This document shows, one piece after another, positions 20,801 to 29,529 of a stretch of DNA of 64,000 nucleotides. The translations under genes and the position numbers were made by a program. Under the pieces are notes generated by a model. The model was not told the DNA's origin, made no database searches, and saw nothing but the letters and a program-made list of their open reading frames with translations. Within the stretch, counting starts at the first letter, position 1, and each line of letters opens with the position of its first letter. The DNA is taken from contig CP150580.1 of the NCBI GenBank assembly GCA_049487715.1, positions 186,001-250,000 of the forward strand. Reading direction: 5' to 3'. This stretch comes from Pycnococcus provasolii. Taxonomy: Eukaryota; Chlorophyta; Pseudoscourfieldiophyceae; Pseudoscourfieldiales.

Positions 20801-22374
20801 GCGAGCTTGACGATAAAGCTTCAAAGGATGCCAAGCCATCGCGCCATCAGCCTGATGGGAAGCCGCTGGTTGGCATGTACGAGCATAAACCCAAGGGCAT
20901 GACTTGGGAAGATGCGCGAAAGGCTAACAAGGTGACGTACATGAAAAAGCAATGCCCTAGCGTCTTCGATCAGCTTCGCTTCGCAGGATCTCACCAGCTT
21001 AGCTGGCAAGACGTCTTCCCGCTGCGGCTTGCACCTGATGCAAAGGGAGTAGCATCGCTGCTTGGCCTCACAGCAGAAGAGAAGGAAAAATTAGAAGAAA
21101 ACAAGCCACTTTCGCACTTGAGTGCCATTCGTGAGTATGCAATGAAACATCGTCGTCGTGGTAGTAAACTCAATACGGCTGGGCTTAATACGGCTGCTGA
21201 TGACGGGAAGGAGGAGGATGCGGTAGAGGCGAATGACCTTAGTCAGAAACCGGGTGACACGTCTGACACCGACTGGGAGAAGATAGTGAAAGAGCGCCTT
21301 GGTGTGCGCAAGGATGTTCCCGTCTCTGACAAGGAATTGGCAGCCAGAAAACTCGCAAAAAAGAACAAGCGCTTTGCGCTCAGACCAGAGGTTGAGGAGA
21401 TGAAACTTGAATCGGAACGCACGGCTCGGACTTACGCCAGACACGGGTACAACATAAAGGCAATGGGCGGAGGCAAGAAACCCGTGAAAGGAGTGCACCT
21501 TCACTACGAGGAACCGAGGCCGAAGGTTATGCCTGTGAAGAAGTCAAAAGATCCGCTGCCTCACCATCTTGACGACGAAGCACATGCGGCACATTTGGAG
21601 CAACGGCGAAAAGAAGCAATCGATAACATGAATGCAGATCGTACGCGTTATGCGAAGGTATACACAGACACGAAGGATGGCCCAGCCTTGCACACATTTC
21701 CGTCATCGGAAAGGCCAATGTCCATCGAAGAGTTCCACGAGCATCACAAGATTACCCCGGAGGAGCGCGAGGAGATGCAAAAAGCTCACGACGAGGAAAT
21801 GGAGCGTATTGCGAAGGACAAGGCGATGGAACTTCCGCAAGTCGGGCGTGACAAGCACACAGGGCAAATTCTTGATAATGACCACCCGGCCAATAAGGTT
21901 GCCCGCGCATTTCCCGAGGCAATGCCTCAGCACTGGAAGGCGCGTTCTGGCCATGCGGACGTGCTCGCGCATCATGACGAAATGCGTGGCACAAACAAAT
22001 ATGGAGAAGACCCTCTTGCAGCTGGCCTTGCCCGATCGGAAGGGAAGCACGAGGTGGTCATTCGTGGCACGAATCGAAAGCGGGAGCACAAGCGGTGGTT
22101 CGGGGGCAACCAGGAGCCTTTTGACGGCTCGATCGACTCTCTTGAGAAGGAGTTCGGCAAGTTGCATAAAACTGCGAAAAGCGCATACGACCATGCGGCC
22201 GAATTCCCAATGACCCAACACTACGGGCAGATGAAAGTTGGCGCGGGAGGCAGGGTGCGTGATCCCCGTTCAGCAGCTGAGGCAAAGAAGGCTTCGCAAG
22301 CCGCGTACGGGGTGCAGCAGTCCATCGGCCGACGAGGCTTGCGCGGAATTGTTGACGAGGTCTTTCTACGGTAA
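17854..22374 (+). CDS. Membrane-anchored Pro-rich/EGF protein with two methyltransferase-like halves
   Basis: A single exon of 1506 residues from ATG 17854. Residues 1-45 form a short basic tail plus one hydrophobic helix (PMIAAGVVAVVLVAAVGYTI), a type II signal anchor. A Ser/Pro stretch (about 165-238) of hydroxyproline-rich type is followed by one EGF-like module (about 240-285; CIADSPCGENAVCEI ... CQCAEGYRGNP). Residues about 320-420 resemble a class I SAM methyltransferase (VLDVGTGACEVV, FDLVTAFNVLEYIP). A Glu/His-rich tandem-repeat region (about 707-849) separates it from a second, more decayed half (FDTVMVMHAFELYDQDALPK, about 885-905). The C-terminal 450 residues are charged. The order suggests a Golgi or secreted protein; whether it methylates anything is unknown. 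Confidence 0.75.
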   Translation: MDRTPLMTSRRRGASASRLPMIAAGVVAVVLVAAVGYTIGGQSGGASPSPDLRKVKIPATTTAAPGASALDDATHLHMLKQGDSVDVDQELAFEDSRHDADAVQLDDLQRQVAKEEGVSDALIGYGDGTTRSKRKQRGEAGLIEQAASQETRKAVVDELDNFASWARAPPHPAPPPQPPSPPPSPPPSPPPSPPPPSPPSEPPPPPSPPPYPPNPPPPPSPPPPPLPPNPPSPPPPPPNACIADSPCGENAVCEIPNQRDLKKYVCQCAEGYRGNPYSTGSDKCKDEQQLYMEELFGMTKCSGCGYAKAATRTFRKDVVDRVLDVGTGACEVVREFQSAGLHPRGVEAVSFPLEDRCHDLLDAGIVEKAALDALPFADHSFDLVTAFNVLEYIPADKLDKVLSEMARVARVRVLISVQLPRPTEPNLGLPDGHHVETLFPQKWWEERLSSYNFASSRKRADMIAHKMGKKGLRDGEGLFSMAREPPEGSQASALGSVTECIPCIYMPLVYHMYSPGANVRAPGSRSKLVFGDVLVVGHACNIVAGMRAKPPSTMKSVIGVEMSDFLVEMNCPELNHEQVVGTWELPGANRPDKPEAEQQNEGLEEMNQGVAVRKFEDFENAISPASSDETSSDQTRGGWDELAEERQKAANQLEEERLEEESKKDTFKSMSSHRDSAQENLDFEDKVREALPLEEHGDESSPAQEPNEEESDAPTEEHRDDEQQREEEASAAPTEQHHEEESDAPTEEYRDDEQPHEEEASAASTEQHHEEESDAPTEQHRDDEQPHEEEASAAPTEQHHEEESTEQHHDDEQQHEEEASAAPTEQHHEEESTEQHHDDEQRHEEEEPVASTEQESEDGRRRKLQELTYSEKSIQLAWNTTGSAFLPLDYPDAAFDTVMVMHAFELYDQDALPKAIEEVKRSTKNRIFAVVRTCGSVAIAPGCVAESSPGVRTVQSRQWWIDTFEAHGLRMEWLPHVFESQPCELDDKASKDAKPSRHQPDGKPLVGMYEHKPKGMTWEDARKANKVTYMKKQCPSVFDQLRFAGSHQLSWQDVFPLRLAPDAKGVASLLGLTAEEKEKLEENKPLSHLSAIREYAMKHRRRGSKLNTAGLNTAADDGKEEDAVEANDLSQKPGDTSDTDWEKIVKERLGVRKDVPVSDKELAARKLAKKNKRFALRPEVEEMKLESERTARTYARHGYNIKAMGGGKKPVKGVHLHYEEPRPKVMPVKKSKDPLPHHLDDEAHAAHLEQRRKEAIDNMNADRTRYAKVYTDTKDGPALHTFPSSERPMSIEEFHEHHKITPEEREEMQKAHDEEMERIAKDKAMELPQVGRDKHTGQILDNDHPANKVARAFPEAMPQHWKARSGHADVLAHHDEMRGTNKYGEDPLAAGLARSEGKHEVVIRGTNRKREHKRWFGGNQEPFDGSIDSLEKEFGKLHKTAKSAYDHAAEFPMTQHYGQMKVGAGGRVRDPRSAAEAKKASQAAYGVQQSIGRRGLRGIVDEVFLR
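19974..20400 (+). repeat. In-frame tandem repeats encoding an acidic linker
   Basis: Units of roughly 63-84 bp, built around GAGGAGGCGTCAGCTGCT and GAACAGCATCATGAGGAGGA, recur about six times within the large Pro-rich/EGF gene. All length differences are multiples of three, so the frame is kept. They encode (E/H/Q/D)-rich peptide such as EEEASAAPTEQHHEEES. Copies are nearly identical, which points to recent expansion. Confidence 0.85.
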
Positions 22375-22530
22375 CTTAAATCTCTGAAAAGTCTTTACAA
22401 CCATACTATATATTTATATTTATAAATAGCATCACCTCCATGATACTGTAGTATCATAGTGTTAGGGTCTAATATATACAATGATTTATATATACGTTGG
22501 TACTATCCATAGTAGCCGGTAGCCCAAGCC
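22375..22530. terminator. AT-rich spacer between convergent genes with a small hairpin
   Basis: The spacer contains ATATATTTATATTTATAAAT and the palindrome ATGATACTGTAGTATCAT (22440-22457). It lies between two convergent genes and is the expected place for both 3' ends and polyadenylation signals; a specific signal cannot be fixed from the sequence. Confidence 0.35.
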
Positions 22531-24930
22531 CTATTGTGTTGGTCCTAGCAGGCCGAGCTCTGCTATGACCAGTTTTGTTCGATCAGATGTGTTGAGCTCC
22601 ACGAATCGAGCCTGGAATGGCGTCAATATGCTATTCACGTCTGATGCGCCACCAAGCAGTCTGTCCCAGAATTGGTCAACGTAGTCAAGGATTCGGCTTA
22701 GCACAAAATGTCCACTCTCGTGCAAAAGCTTTGGCTCCTTGCCTTCTCCCTCGGGACTGCATAGCTGACTGCTCAGACGTGCGAGTGCCACGTCGTTCTG
22801 CAGCCATGCGCGCGTTGGCACTAACGCCTTCAGTACGCGATCGCGCACATCCTTCGCTTGTTCAAATATCTCAACTATTTTCCGCATCTGATCATCGGTA
22901 ATGCGGAGCGATCTATCCTCCGCCTCGTTCAGAAGTGGCACAAGCACTTTCTTCATGTACACCATCATTGGATCGTCAATGTTGAGATGTTCGCATCCCT
23001 GTGGCGTCATGTCTTCATTGCTCAGAAAGTACGAAGGCGGGTGCACCGACACTCGGAAGTACATCCGTTGGCTTTCGTCGTAGCTGTCCGAACGGAATTG
23101 CAAGAGGGTTGCCATAGTCGAGACCTTGCAAATGTCTCGGAACTCATTGAGCATTGTCTTGCGCATGGTGCTCCAGATGCCGAGCTGAGTCCGAATCAGT
23201 TCCTCCTCATTTGCTGTTTGTGCTTTCATCGTGTCGCGCAGACAATATAGAAACTCCTCCTTTCTCGAAAGAAACTTCTCGTACCACCGCGGGATTGCGC
23301 TCACCTCAGCATGTGTTAGCTTCAACGTCTCCAGAATGGTGCGCCTGAGCGATTCACTCTCCTTGGCTAAGTCGCCTGCCGGTTCCTTAGTGTTGTTACC
23401 GTTGACCAGCCCCTGCAAAGTGTTCTCATTTTCCTGCACTAACGTGTTGAGTGTGTCGGGCGTGACAGAGTCTATGACAGTTTTCACGAGCCCTGAATAC
23501 CAAGATGTAAACTGCTCCTGAGTTTGAACGAGGTGAGAATAGGGAACAAGAGGTGGGAAATAGTTGAGAAAATGCTGCGGTGACTGTGTCGCCGCAGCCT
23601 GCATCGCTGGCATCGCCGCCATCGCCGATTGCACAAATCCTGGTGGCAATGCTGCACCGCCCGCGGCGCCATTGCTGTTCAGCAGCGTCGATATGGCTGG
23701 TGCCGGAGCGGGGTAGACAGCCTGTCGCGCCATTGAATTAAACGGTGGCATCTGCGGCATCTGCGGCATCTGCGGTATCTGCGGCATCTGCGGCATCTGC
23801 GGTATCTGCGGCATCTGCGGCATCGGCTTTGGCGGCATCTGCGGCATCTGCGGCATTCGCTTCGGCGGTGGCATCACTGGATTGTCAGGCCCATTTGATG
23901 CTTTGAACGCAAATGTGAGAAACTGCTTGCACATGCGTGCTCGATTGAGGCTCGAGAGGAATCTGATGTGCTCAGGATTCACGTTGCTGAGATTCGAAAC
24001 AACCGGCCACTCGCCTTCGTATTCGACGACAACAGCGCCAGTCTTGCACTCTGCCGAGCTGGTGATTTCGAACAGGGCACTTGTCATCGACTCGTACGCC
24101 TCCTTGAATTCGCGGAAAGCAATCTCGAATTTTGCGTTTTCTTGTTTGGTGTTGGTGGTATCCGCGCGCCACGGTATACCCGCGAAGTCATCCAGCCTCG
24201 GGGCGTTGAATGCGCCACCGCTGCTTTGGGGTATAGACGTTTCCGCAAATGCGCGTTTTGCGGGCAACGCAGTTTCTCCCGCCAGCATCCGGCCCGCCAA
24301 ACCGGTCAAATTCGCACCGCTCGTTGTTGTCACTGGCGGCTGAGAAGACGGCGGCGGCGGCGGCACATTTGACGTTGGTGGTAGTGTCCCCCGCCACATC
24401 GGCGGAGGAGGCGGCGGCGGCGGTGGCGGCAGCGGTGGTCCACCATGCGCACCATTGGCCGCAGTTCTTGTTGTTGCCAACACTTGCTGCGTATGGTTCT
24501 GGAACATAGGAAGCGGTTCACCACTCAAGGGAAGTCCCGCCGCCACGTTGACGTTTTGTAGCTGAGCAGCCTTTTCTTGCAGCTGTCTTTCAAGAGTCTT
24601 GAGAGTCTCTTCCTTTTGCAGCCGCTGTTCCTTGAGGCGTTGCCGGTACCGCCGACTCGCGGAAGCCACCTGCTTGCGCCTGTGCAGGAGCTGTGCGTGC
24701 CTGCGTCGCTTAACCTCCTCGTCTGAGTCGCCCCTTCCCGCTCCCTTGCCGTTGTCAGTATCAGCTAGCGCTGCATCATCCTCTTCATATGAACCCTCGA
24801 AGTCCATATCTTCGTCTATGTCGTCAGCTTGAGTGGCACCGTTCACTTCCGCTAGGTCTTGCAAGACGTCTACCACCTCCTTCGTCAAGGTGTCGGCCTC
24901 CTGCACAACACCAGGATGGCTTTCTACCAT
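22531..24930 (-). CDS. bZIP transcription factor, large
   Basis: A 799-residue single exon from ATG 24930. An acidic N-terminus (residues about 30-65) is followed by a bZIP domain (about 73-135) with a basic region RRKQVASASRRYRQRLKEQR and a heptad leucine/glutamine helix after it. A Pro/Gly-rich linker and MPQMPQIPQ repeats (DNA 23750-23880) follow. The C-terminal 330 residues are helical (FTSWYSGLVKTVIDSV ... WDRLLGGASDVNSILTPFQ), not a family I can name. The basic region lacks the textbook NxxxA... spacing in full (it has SxxxY), so DNA specificity is uncertain. It is likely nuclear. Confidence 0.75.
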   Translation of the reverse strand: MVESHPGVVQEADTLTKEVVDVLQDLAEVNGATQADDIDEDMDFEGSYEEDDAALADTDNGKGAGRGDSDEEVKRRRHAQLLHRRKQVASASRRYRQRLKEQRLQKEETLKTLERQLQEKAAQLQNVNVAAGLPLSGEPLPMFQNHTQQVLATTRTAANGAHGGPPLPPPPPPPPPPMWRGTLPPTSNVPPPPPSSQPPVTTTSGANLTGLAGRMLAGETALPAKRAFAETSIPQSSGGAFNAPRLDDFAGIPWRADTTNTKQENAKFEIAFREFKEAYESMTSALFEITSSAECKTGAVVVEYEGEWPVVSNLSNVNPEHIRFLSSLNRARMCKQFLTFAFKASNGPDNPVMPPPKRMPQMPQMPPKPMPQMPQIPQMPQMPQIPQMPQMPQMPPFNSMARQAVYPAPAPAISTLLNSNGAAGGAALPPGFVQSAMAAMPAMQAAATQSPQHFLNYFPPLVPYSHLVQTQEQFTSWYSGLVKTVIDSVTPDTLNTLVQENENTLQGLVNGNNTKEPAGDLAKESESLRRTILETLKLTHAEVSAIPRWYEKFLSRKEEFLYCLRDTMKAQTANEEELIRTQLGIWSTMRKTMLNEFRDICKVSTMATLLQFRSDSYDESQRMYFRVSVHPPSYFLSNEDMTPQGCEHLNIDDPMMVYMKKVLVPLLNEAEDRSLRITDDQMRKIVEIFEQAKDVRDRVLKALVPTRAWLQNDVALARLSSQLCSPEGEGKEPKLLHESGHFVLSRILDYVDQFWDRLLGGASDVNSILTPFQARFVELNTSDRTKLVIAELGLLGPTQ

Positions 24931-25078
24931 GGAAGACAGATTCGCTCTGGAGAGATTCTTTCAGGTTAACCTGTATCGTATGCTGAAGATTCCCGCTCTT
25001 GCCCCACCAGCTGCTGAAGCACCTAAAAAGAAAGCTAAAGAAGCACCTAAAAAGGAGTCAACCCCGCTGAACCGCTGA
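24929..25078 (+). CDS. Possible small divergent ORF (49 residues)
   Basis: It starts at the palindromic CCATGG that also supplies the bZIP start on the other strand. The peptide (MEDRFALERFFQVNLYRMLK, then KK/AP-rich) has an amphipathic helix followed by a Lys/Ala/Pro tail. It could be the first exon of a longer gene, an upstream ORF or chance. The 25079-25955 stretch after it is GC-rich with no supported gene; an old frame at 25058-25438 on the minus strand has no protein-like order. Confidence 0.2.
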   Translation: MEDRFALERFFQVNLYRMLKIPALAPPAAEAPKKKAKEAPKKESTPLNR

Positions 25079-25955
25079 ATAGATGTGTATAACGCCCAAG
25101 AGTGAGGCCGAGTGCGAAGTTAAGAAGAGCGGAAAAGCGTTAAAAGCAGTCCGTGAACGCCACGGCCAACTGGGACAGGAACGCGGTGCCGACTGACTGA
25201 CGCCCGTCCGATGCCGACGGGTCCCCGGGGCCCGGGCTGCCCGGGGGGGACAGGGGGAGGGGAGGCGCTGGAGTTTCCGACTCTGTTCTTCGAGAGCTGG
25301 GGAGGGTCGTTGTCGGAGCGCGTTGAGCGGAAAGCACGGCCAGGCGCTTCCCATCCCGGGCAGAGGCGGCCAAGGGGTAGCCTGGTTTTCTGGGGGAGAG
25401 GGAGAATAATCGCCCGAGAACGAGATCTTCCGTGTCATTCGGCTTCGCCACTTCTCGACGGGCCCCCTGGCACCTGGGGGTATGTGGCGTTATCACAACT
25501 CACAAGAGCCCTCCTCCCCGAGGCTAACCTTTCAGAGGTTCAGCAACGCAACGCAACGCAACGAGAGAAATAATCACAGGCCATGTTCAGGCGTGGGATC
25601 GAGATGGTGCCAGCGACGCGTCATCGTGCGAGGGAGGGAGAGGCAGAGGCGAAAGGCGAACGAAAATGGGACCCTTGGGACCCGTGATGTCGGAATGATG
25701 CCGTTTTCCCTCTCCCGTATCATCAGCCACTGGAAAAAATCCTGTTCAGCAGGGTCATCAGCCATCAGGCCGTCAGATACGCAAACCAGCAATCACGTGA
25801 TCGTCAGCCAGCCGGCCGCCGAGGCGCCGACCAAAGGGGTTCGGGATCTGGGGACCCCCCCTTGAATGATCTTGGGGTCCGTCCCGTTTTCCCGTTTTCC
25901 CGCCCTGCTTCCCGGGGTTCAAACACCGCACTTCGCACTGCGCTGGTGACTCCTC

Positions 25956-26963
25956 ATGGCGACCGACGACGCGAACCCCGCAGGCGGAGAACGCGAACAA
26001 GACGAAGACGACGTGCCTGGCGAGGAACAAGCAGCGAACGACGACGACCAGCACCACCACCGCCAGCAGCAGCAGCAGCACCAGCAGCAGGCGGCGGAGC
26101 AGGAGAACTTGGAGCACCGCCAGCCCAACCTTGGAGATGCAGCACCGCCAAGCCCAAAACAGAGGAAAGTGCTCGGCGTGTTTGGACAGACGCTCAAGCC
26201 AACAACCACCACAACCACAGCGGCGGGGGAGAACGTGAAAGCGGGCGAGCAGCAAAAAATTCCCAAGGTGCGCACGAGAACAGCGTACTTCATATTCGCG
26301 GAAGATGCGAGGCCCAAGGCGAAGGCGATGCTCGAGCAGGAAGCTGCGGCAAACAACGACGCGGAAACGACGCGCATCTCCGTCGCGCATGTTGCGAAGC
26401 GTGTGGGGGTGATGTGGGCGGCACTGTCCGAAGAGGAGAAGGAGACGTACAAAAAGAAGGCGGAGGAGGAAAAGAAACTCGCGATCGAGACAGCCATCGC
26501 GAACATGGCGGAAGGAGTAGCAGAGGAGAAGGACGACTCCGAGAAGCCGCAAACCTCCACCGCCGCTCCTACTCTGCCAATTTCCGTCGTGAAGCGCATC
26601 ATCGCGCGTGATCCAGACGGTAAGCGCATCAGCGGTGACGCTCTCACCGCCATTACCTTCGCCACCGAGCTCATTTTGGAGACTCTGGCAACGTCCTCCG
26701 CGCGTATGGCTGCCGCGAACGGGCGTCGCAACATGAAGATGGAAGATGTGTTGGATGCAGTAGCGGCGGGGCGGGGCACAAGCCTCGGCTTCCAGTTTCT
26801 GCACGAGAATGCAGGGCACGTTAGGCGAGTTGCTGGTGCACTTGCGACAAAGCGTGCCGAGGCCAGCGCCGATGCGAAAAAAACTAAAGCTGCTGCTGCC
26901 GCCGCCGCAGGCGCCGGTGCCGCCGCCCCTGCTGCCACCGGAGACGCAGAGGTGGCTGTGTAA
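25956..26963 (+). CDS. HMG-box plus histone-fold (NF-Y/CHRAC type) fusion protein
   Basis: 335 residues from ATG 25956. A Gln/His/Asp-rich N-terminus (1-60) is followed by an HMG box (about 103-175; RTRTAYFIFAEDARPKAKAM, VAKRVGVMWAALSEEEKETY). A histone fold of the CBFD/NFYB/HMF type comes next (about 205-275; LPISVVKRIIARDPDGKRIS, then DALTAITFATELILETLA and RRNMKMEDVLDAV), with an Ala-rich tail. HMG boxes bend DNA, and this histone-fold type forms heterodimers in CHRAC, DNA polymerase epsilon or NF-Y complexes. The protein is probably nuclear and needs a histone-fold partner not seen here. The two domains are usually on separate proteins, which makes the fusion notable. Confidence 0.85.
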   Translation: MATDDANPAGGEREQDEDDVPGEEQAANDDDQHHHRQQQQQHQQQAAEQENLEHRQPNLGDAAPPSPKQRKVLGVFGQTLKPTTTTTTAAGENVKAGEQQKIPKVRTRTAYFIFAEDARPKAKAMLEQEAAANNDAETTRISVAHVAKRVGVMWAALSEEEKETYKKKAEEEKKLAIETAIANMAEGVAEEKDDSEKPQTSTAAPTLPISVVKRIIARDPDGKRISGDALTAITFATELILETLATSSARMAAANGRRNMKMEDVLDAVAAGRGTSLGFQFLHENAGHVRRVAGALATKRAEASADAKKTKAAAAAAAGAGAAAPAATGDAEVAV

Positions 26964-26989
26964 CATGTTGAAAATAAAAAGAATATGTG

Positions 26990-27454
26990 CTACATGGTAA
27001 CCGCCTCGTACAGTCCTGAAAATGCGGCCACTGCCGCTCTCCTCTGCGCATACACCGGATCTGCTCCTCCAGCCTCGCGTGCTACCCTTGCCCGTTCTGC
27101 CCTCCCCTCCTCCGTGTCTTCAAACGTTCGGAATGGCACGCTCGCATCCACAGACATGCGTGCCGCCTCACTTTCCTGTTGATGTTGTTGCTGCTTCTGC
27201 TCTGCTTGGTTTTTCTCCGTCTCTTTCTCCGCCACTGCCGCTCGCCCCTTGCTCGCCGCAATCTCCGCGGCGTGTTCCTCGGCGTACTGTCTGAGCTTAC
27301 GTTCCGTCGCCGGCACGTCAATGTTCTCGGTGAAGTTGAAGACGATCTCCTCCTTCTCCTCGAGGTAGTCGTTCCACTGTCGCTCGGACGCGAAGTCTGC
27401 CTGCTTGAGCGTGTACACTGCGTCGACGCGCTGGCGCGCTTGGAGCGGGTTCAT
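26990..27454 (-). CDS. MAT1-like TFIIH/CAK assembly factor without RING finger
   Basis: The 154-residue protein starting at ATG 27454 matches the central region of MAT1/Tfb3: MNPLQARQRVDAVYTLKQ, WNDYLEEKEEIVFNFTENID and VPATERKLRQYAEEHAAEI. MAT1 bridges CDK7-cyclin H to XPD/XPB in TFIIH. Canonical MAT1 (about 310 residues) begins with a C3HC4 RING, which is absent here. Only 132 bp separate this ATG from the neighbouring gene's stop, too little for a RING exon. The C-terminus (GGADPVYAQRRAAVAAFSGL) could be the CDK7/cyclin-binding part. The open frame extends upstream to 27541 without a better start. Confidence 0.75.
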   Translation of the reverse strand: MNPLQARQRVDAVYTLKQADFASERQWNDYLEEKEEIVFNFTENIDVPATERKLRQYAEEHAAEIAASKGRAAVAEKETEKNQAEQKQQQHQQESEAARMSVDASVPFRTFEDTEEGRAERARVAREAGGADPVYAQRRAAVAAFSGLYEAVTM

Positions 27455-27586
27455 GGCAGAAAAAACCGCGAAGAATGACGGAGCACAAGGTAGGGTGGCC
27501 CTAGCGCAAGATTTGTTGGGGGATCCCCCCTTGAACCACAAACCATGCTGGCGTTCACTAATATTACATATTTTTCACAAGAAAAT

Positions 27587-28456
27587 TTAGTCGTCGCCGT
27601 AGACGAGAGCGAGCACGGCGTCTCCTCTTTGCTCCGCACGCCGGTTCACCGTGCCGATGCCCTCGGGCTGCCAGCGTGGATCACCGTCGAAGTCAACGCC
27701 AGCGAGCAGTGCAGCAATAACGCTGACACTCACCGCGAGGTGGTCCTCTCGGTCTCCGACACTATTGACGCCGACGAGCGCGCCATCACGCAAGCGAACG
27801 AGAGGCCCGCCAGACGCGCCATTCTCCGTCCGTGCCGTGTGTAGGACGTGTGTGGCAACACCTTCGTCCACCTCGTCCCTATCGTCAAATTGGAACGTTG
27901 CTGTGACCTCGCCTGTGCCGTATTTAACTCTCTGCCACGGTGCTAGCAAGCCGCCGCCTCGACTTTCCAAACTTGGCTGCAGAGCGCCCGGTGACCACGC
28001 CATGGGGATACCTGCCGCAACCATTTCTTCGTCTGGCGCAACAACGAGTGTCGGATTGACCTCGACCGCGGCGTCTGCGAGTTCGTCGCTCGGCTCCCAA
28101 TCCAAGAAGCGTAACACAGCGGCGTCGTGCTCGACGTGTGCGGTACAAACCTCAGTTAATGCTGTGGTCCCGTCGCCGAACCGAACTTCAAGTTTATTTT
28201 TCGTTCCAGCAAACTCTGCGACGTGTGCCGCGGTGGCGATCGCGAACCGATCCCGTTGTTCAGGCAGGTGTGCTCTGATCAGGACGCCCGAGCCGCGTCG
28301 TGCGGTAGTGAGTGGCAAGGCGTTTGGCGGGAAGAGGTTCGCCGTCGCGATGGCGAGGTTGTGCATGATGCTTTTCGCTTCCCCACCAGCAGCTCGAATA
28401 CGCGGTGAGCACCTCGTACCTCTGCGCGCCAAGCATGTGGACGTGGGGTGCGCCAT
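27587..28456 (-). CDS. Trypsin-like serine protease
   Basis: A 289-residue protein from ATG 28456 (MAHPTSTCLARRG); an in-frame ATG at 28507 would add 17 residues. The chymotrypsin-fold triad is recognisable: His in IATAAHVAEF, Asp in HVEHDAAVLRFL and Ser in NGASGGPLVRL. The layout resembles DegP-type or stand-alone trypsin-like domains, without a visible PDZ domain. The Arg-rich N-terminus suggests import into plastid or mitochondrion (inference). The gene ends about 130 bp before the MAT1-like gene on the same strand. Confidence 0.75.
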   Translation of the reverse strand: MAHPTSTCLARRGTRCSPRIRAAGGEAKSIMHNLAIATANLFPPNALPLTTARRGSGVLIRAHLPEQRDRFAIATAAHVAEFAGTKNKLEVRFGDGTTALTEVCTAHVEHDAAVLRFLDWEPSDELADAAVEVNPTLVVAPDEEMVAAGIPMAWSPGALQPSLESRGGGLLAPWQRVKYGTGEVTATFQFDDRDEVDEGVATHVLHTARTENGASGGPLVRLRDGALVGVNSVGDREDHLAVSVSVIAALLAGVDFDGDPRWQPEGIGTVNRRAEQRGDAVLALVYGDD

Positions 28457-28845
28457 GATGGGAGAACGACGGGTGGGGAGGGAAGGGAAGGGAAGGGAAG
28501 GGGGCATTGGTTGGATTAGGGGTTGGGTCGGAGGGGAAACCCGAAACGCCTTTTCCTTTTCCTTTTCCTCGCCTTGTCCTCTCCTCTCCTCTCCTCTCCC
28601 AGCACCACACCCAACAGGTCGTCACTCTACGAACAGTTTTTTTTTGGCATCACCGACGACGAAACAACACCTGCCGCTTGACCTACACGTCAGACACACG
28701 CTTAACCTATGCTGCGACACCAACCGCCTCAGCAGTGTGCGACGCCCCGTGCACGATGTTTTGCGCGCACAGCTTCACGTGCTCGCTCCGTGCTCAGATG
28801 CGTGCCTCCTGATTCGGAGTCGTCGTCGTCGTGGCGGCGGCGGCG

Positions 28846-29529
28846 ATGTTGACTCGGTTTCGAAAAAGGCGCGTGCACGAGCTTGCCGATATCGCCGACA
28901 TCGAAGGCGATGTGGCCATGGCAAACTGGTGCTCCGTCGAAGCTATCCTTGGCGCAAAACCAGGCACGATGCTTCCTGACCCGGAGAAAATGAAAGACAA
29001 AGACTGGGCGCGTTTCGTCAATACAGGGGCAGCCGCCGCCATCTCGAAGCGCGTCGTCGTATTGAAGTCACGCTTCCCGTCACTAGACATCACTTTAATC
29101 GCGAAGTCCAAACCCAGCCTGCTGTTGGAAGATATCGACGTGCTTCAAAGACGGGCGGAGCAGGCAGCACTGACTCTCCACACCGCTCAAGATGCAGGTA
29201 AGCTGATTGGAATTATTCCTGACCTTTTGAACCCGCAGGCGTGTGCATCAGTCCTTGGCACGCTTGCAAGATTTTTTCCAAAAAAACCGAGTGTGGAAAC
29301 GCTAGAAAAAGACCCTGATATCGTGAGAAGAATGGAAGAGAACGACGTTGCTCTAGACCCTGCTTTCTTTGTGGGAGTACACGATGCAAGTGGTTTTGAA
29401 CTATACGCAGTGCAGGGTATCGACCAAACGGCTGCTAAGGAATCGCTGCAAGATTGGCAAAAGTACATCAGAGAGACTGTCCACGGCAAAAAGCCTTCTT
29501 CGACCTTTCACGTGCCGATGGGTGACTGA
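28846..29529 (+). CDS. Unknown helical-repeat protein
   Basis: 227 residues from ATG 28846; the frame upstream of it begins with GTG. Two helical segments with a P-x-L-L-L pattern (KSKPSLLLEDIDVLQRRAEQ and IGIIPDLLNPQACASVLGTL) recall the degenerate mTERF-like repeats seen in algal organelle proteins, but this is only a pattern resemblance. There is no signal peptide. A possible 5' exon cannot be excluded because the spacer with the divergent protease gene (28457-28845) contains unexplained open sequence. Confidence 0.55.
   Translation: MLTRFRKRRVHELADIADIEGDVAMANWCSVEAILGAKPGTMLPDPEKMKDKDWARFVNTGAAAAISKRVVVLKSRFPSLDITLIAKSKPSLLLEDIDVLQRRAEQAALTLHTAQDAGKLIGIIPDLLNPQACASVLGTLARFFPKKPSVETLEKDPDIVRRMEENDVALDPAFFVGVHDASGFELYAVQGIDQTAAKESLQDWQKYIRETVHGKKPSSTFHVPMGD

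Noticed and set aside
25919-26938. Minus-strand ORFs opposite the HMG/histone-fold gene
   Set aside because: Cys/Ser/Ala-rich shadows with no order; the plus frame carries two recognisable domains.
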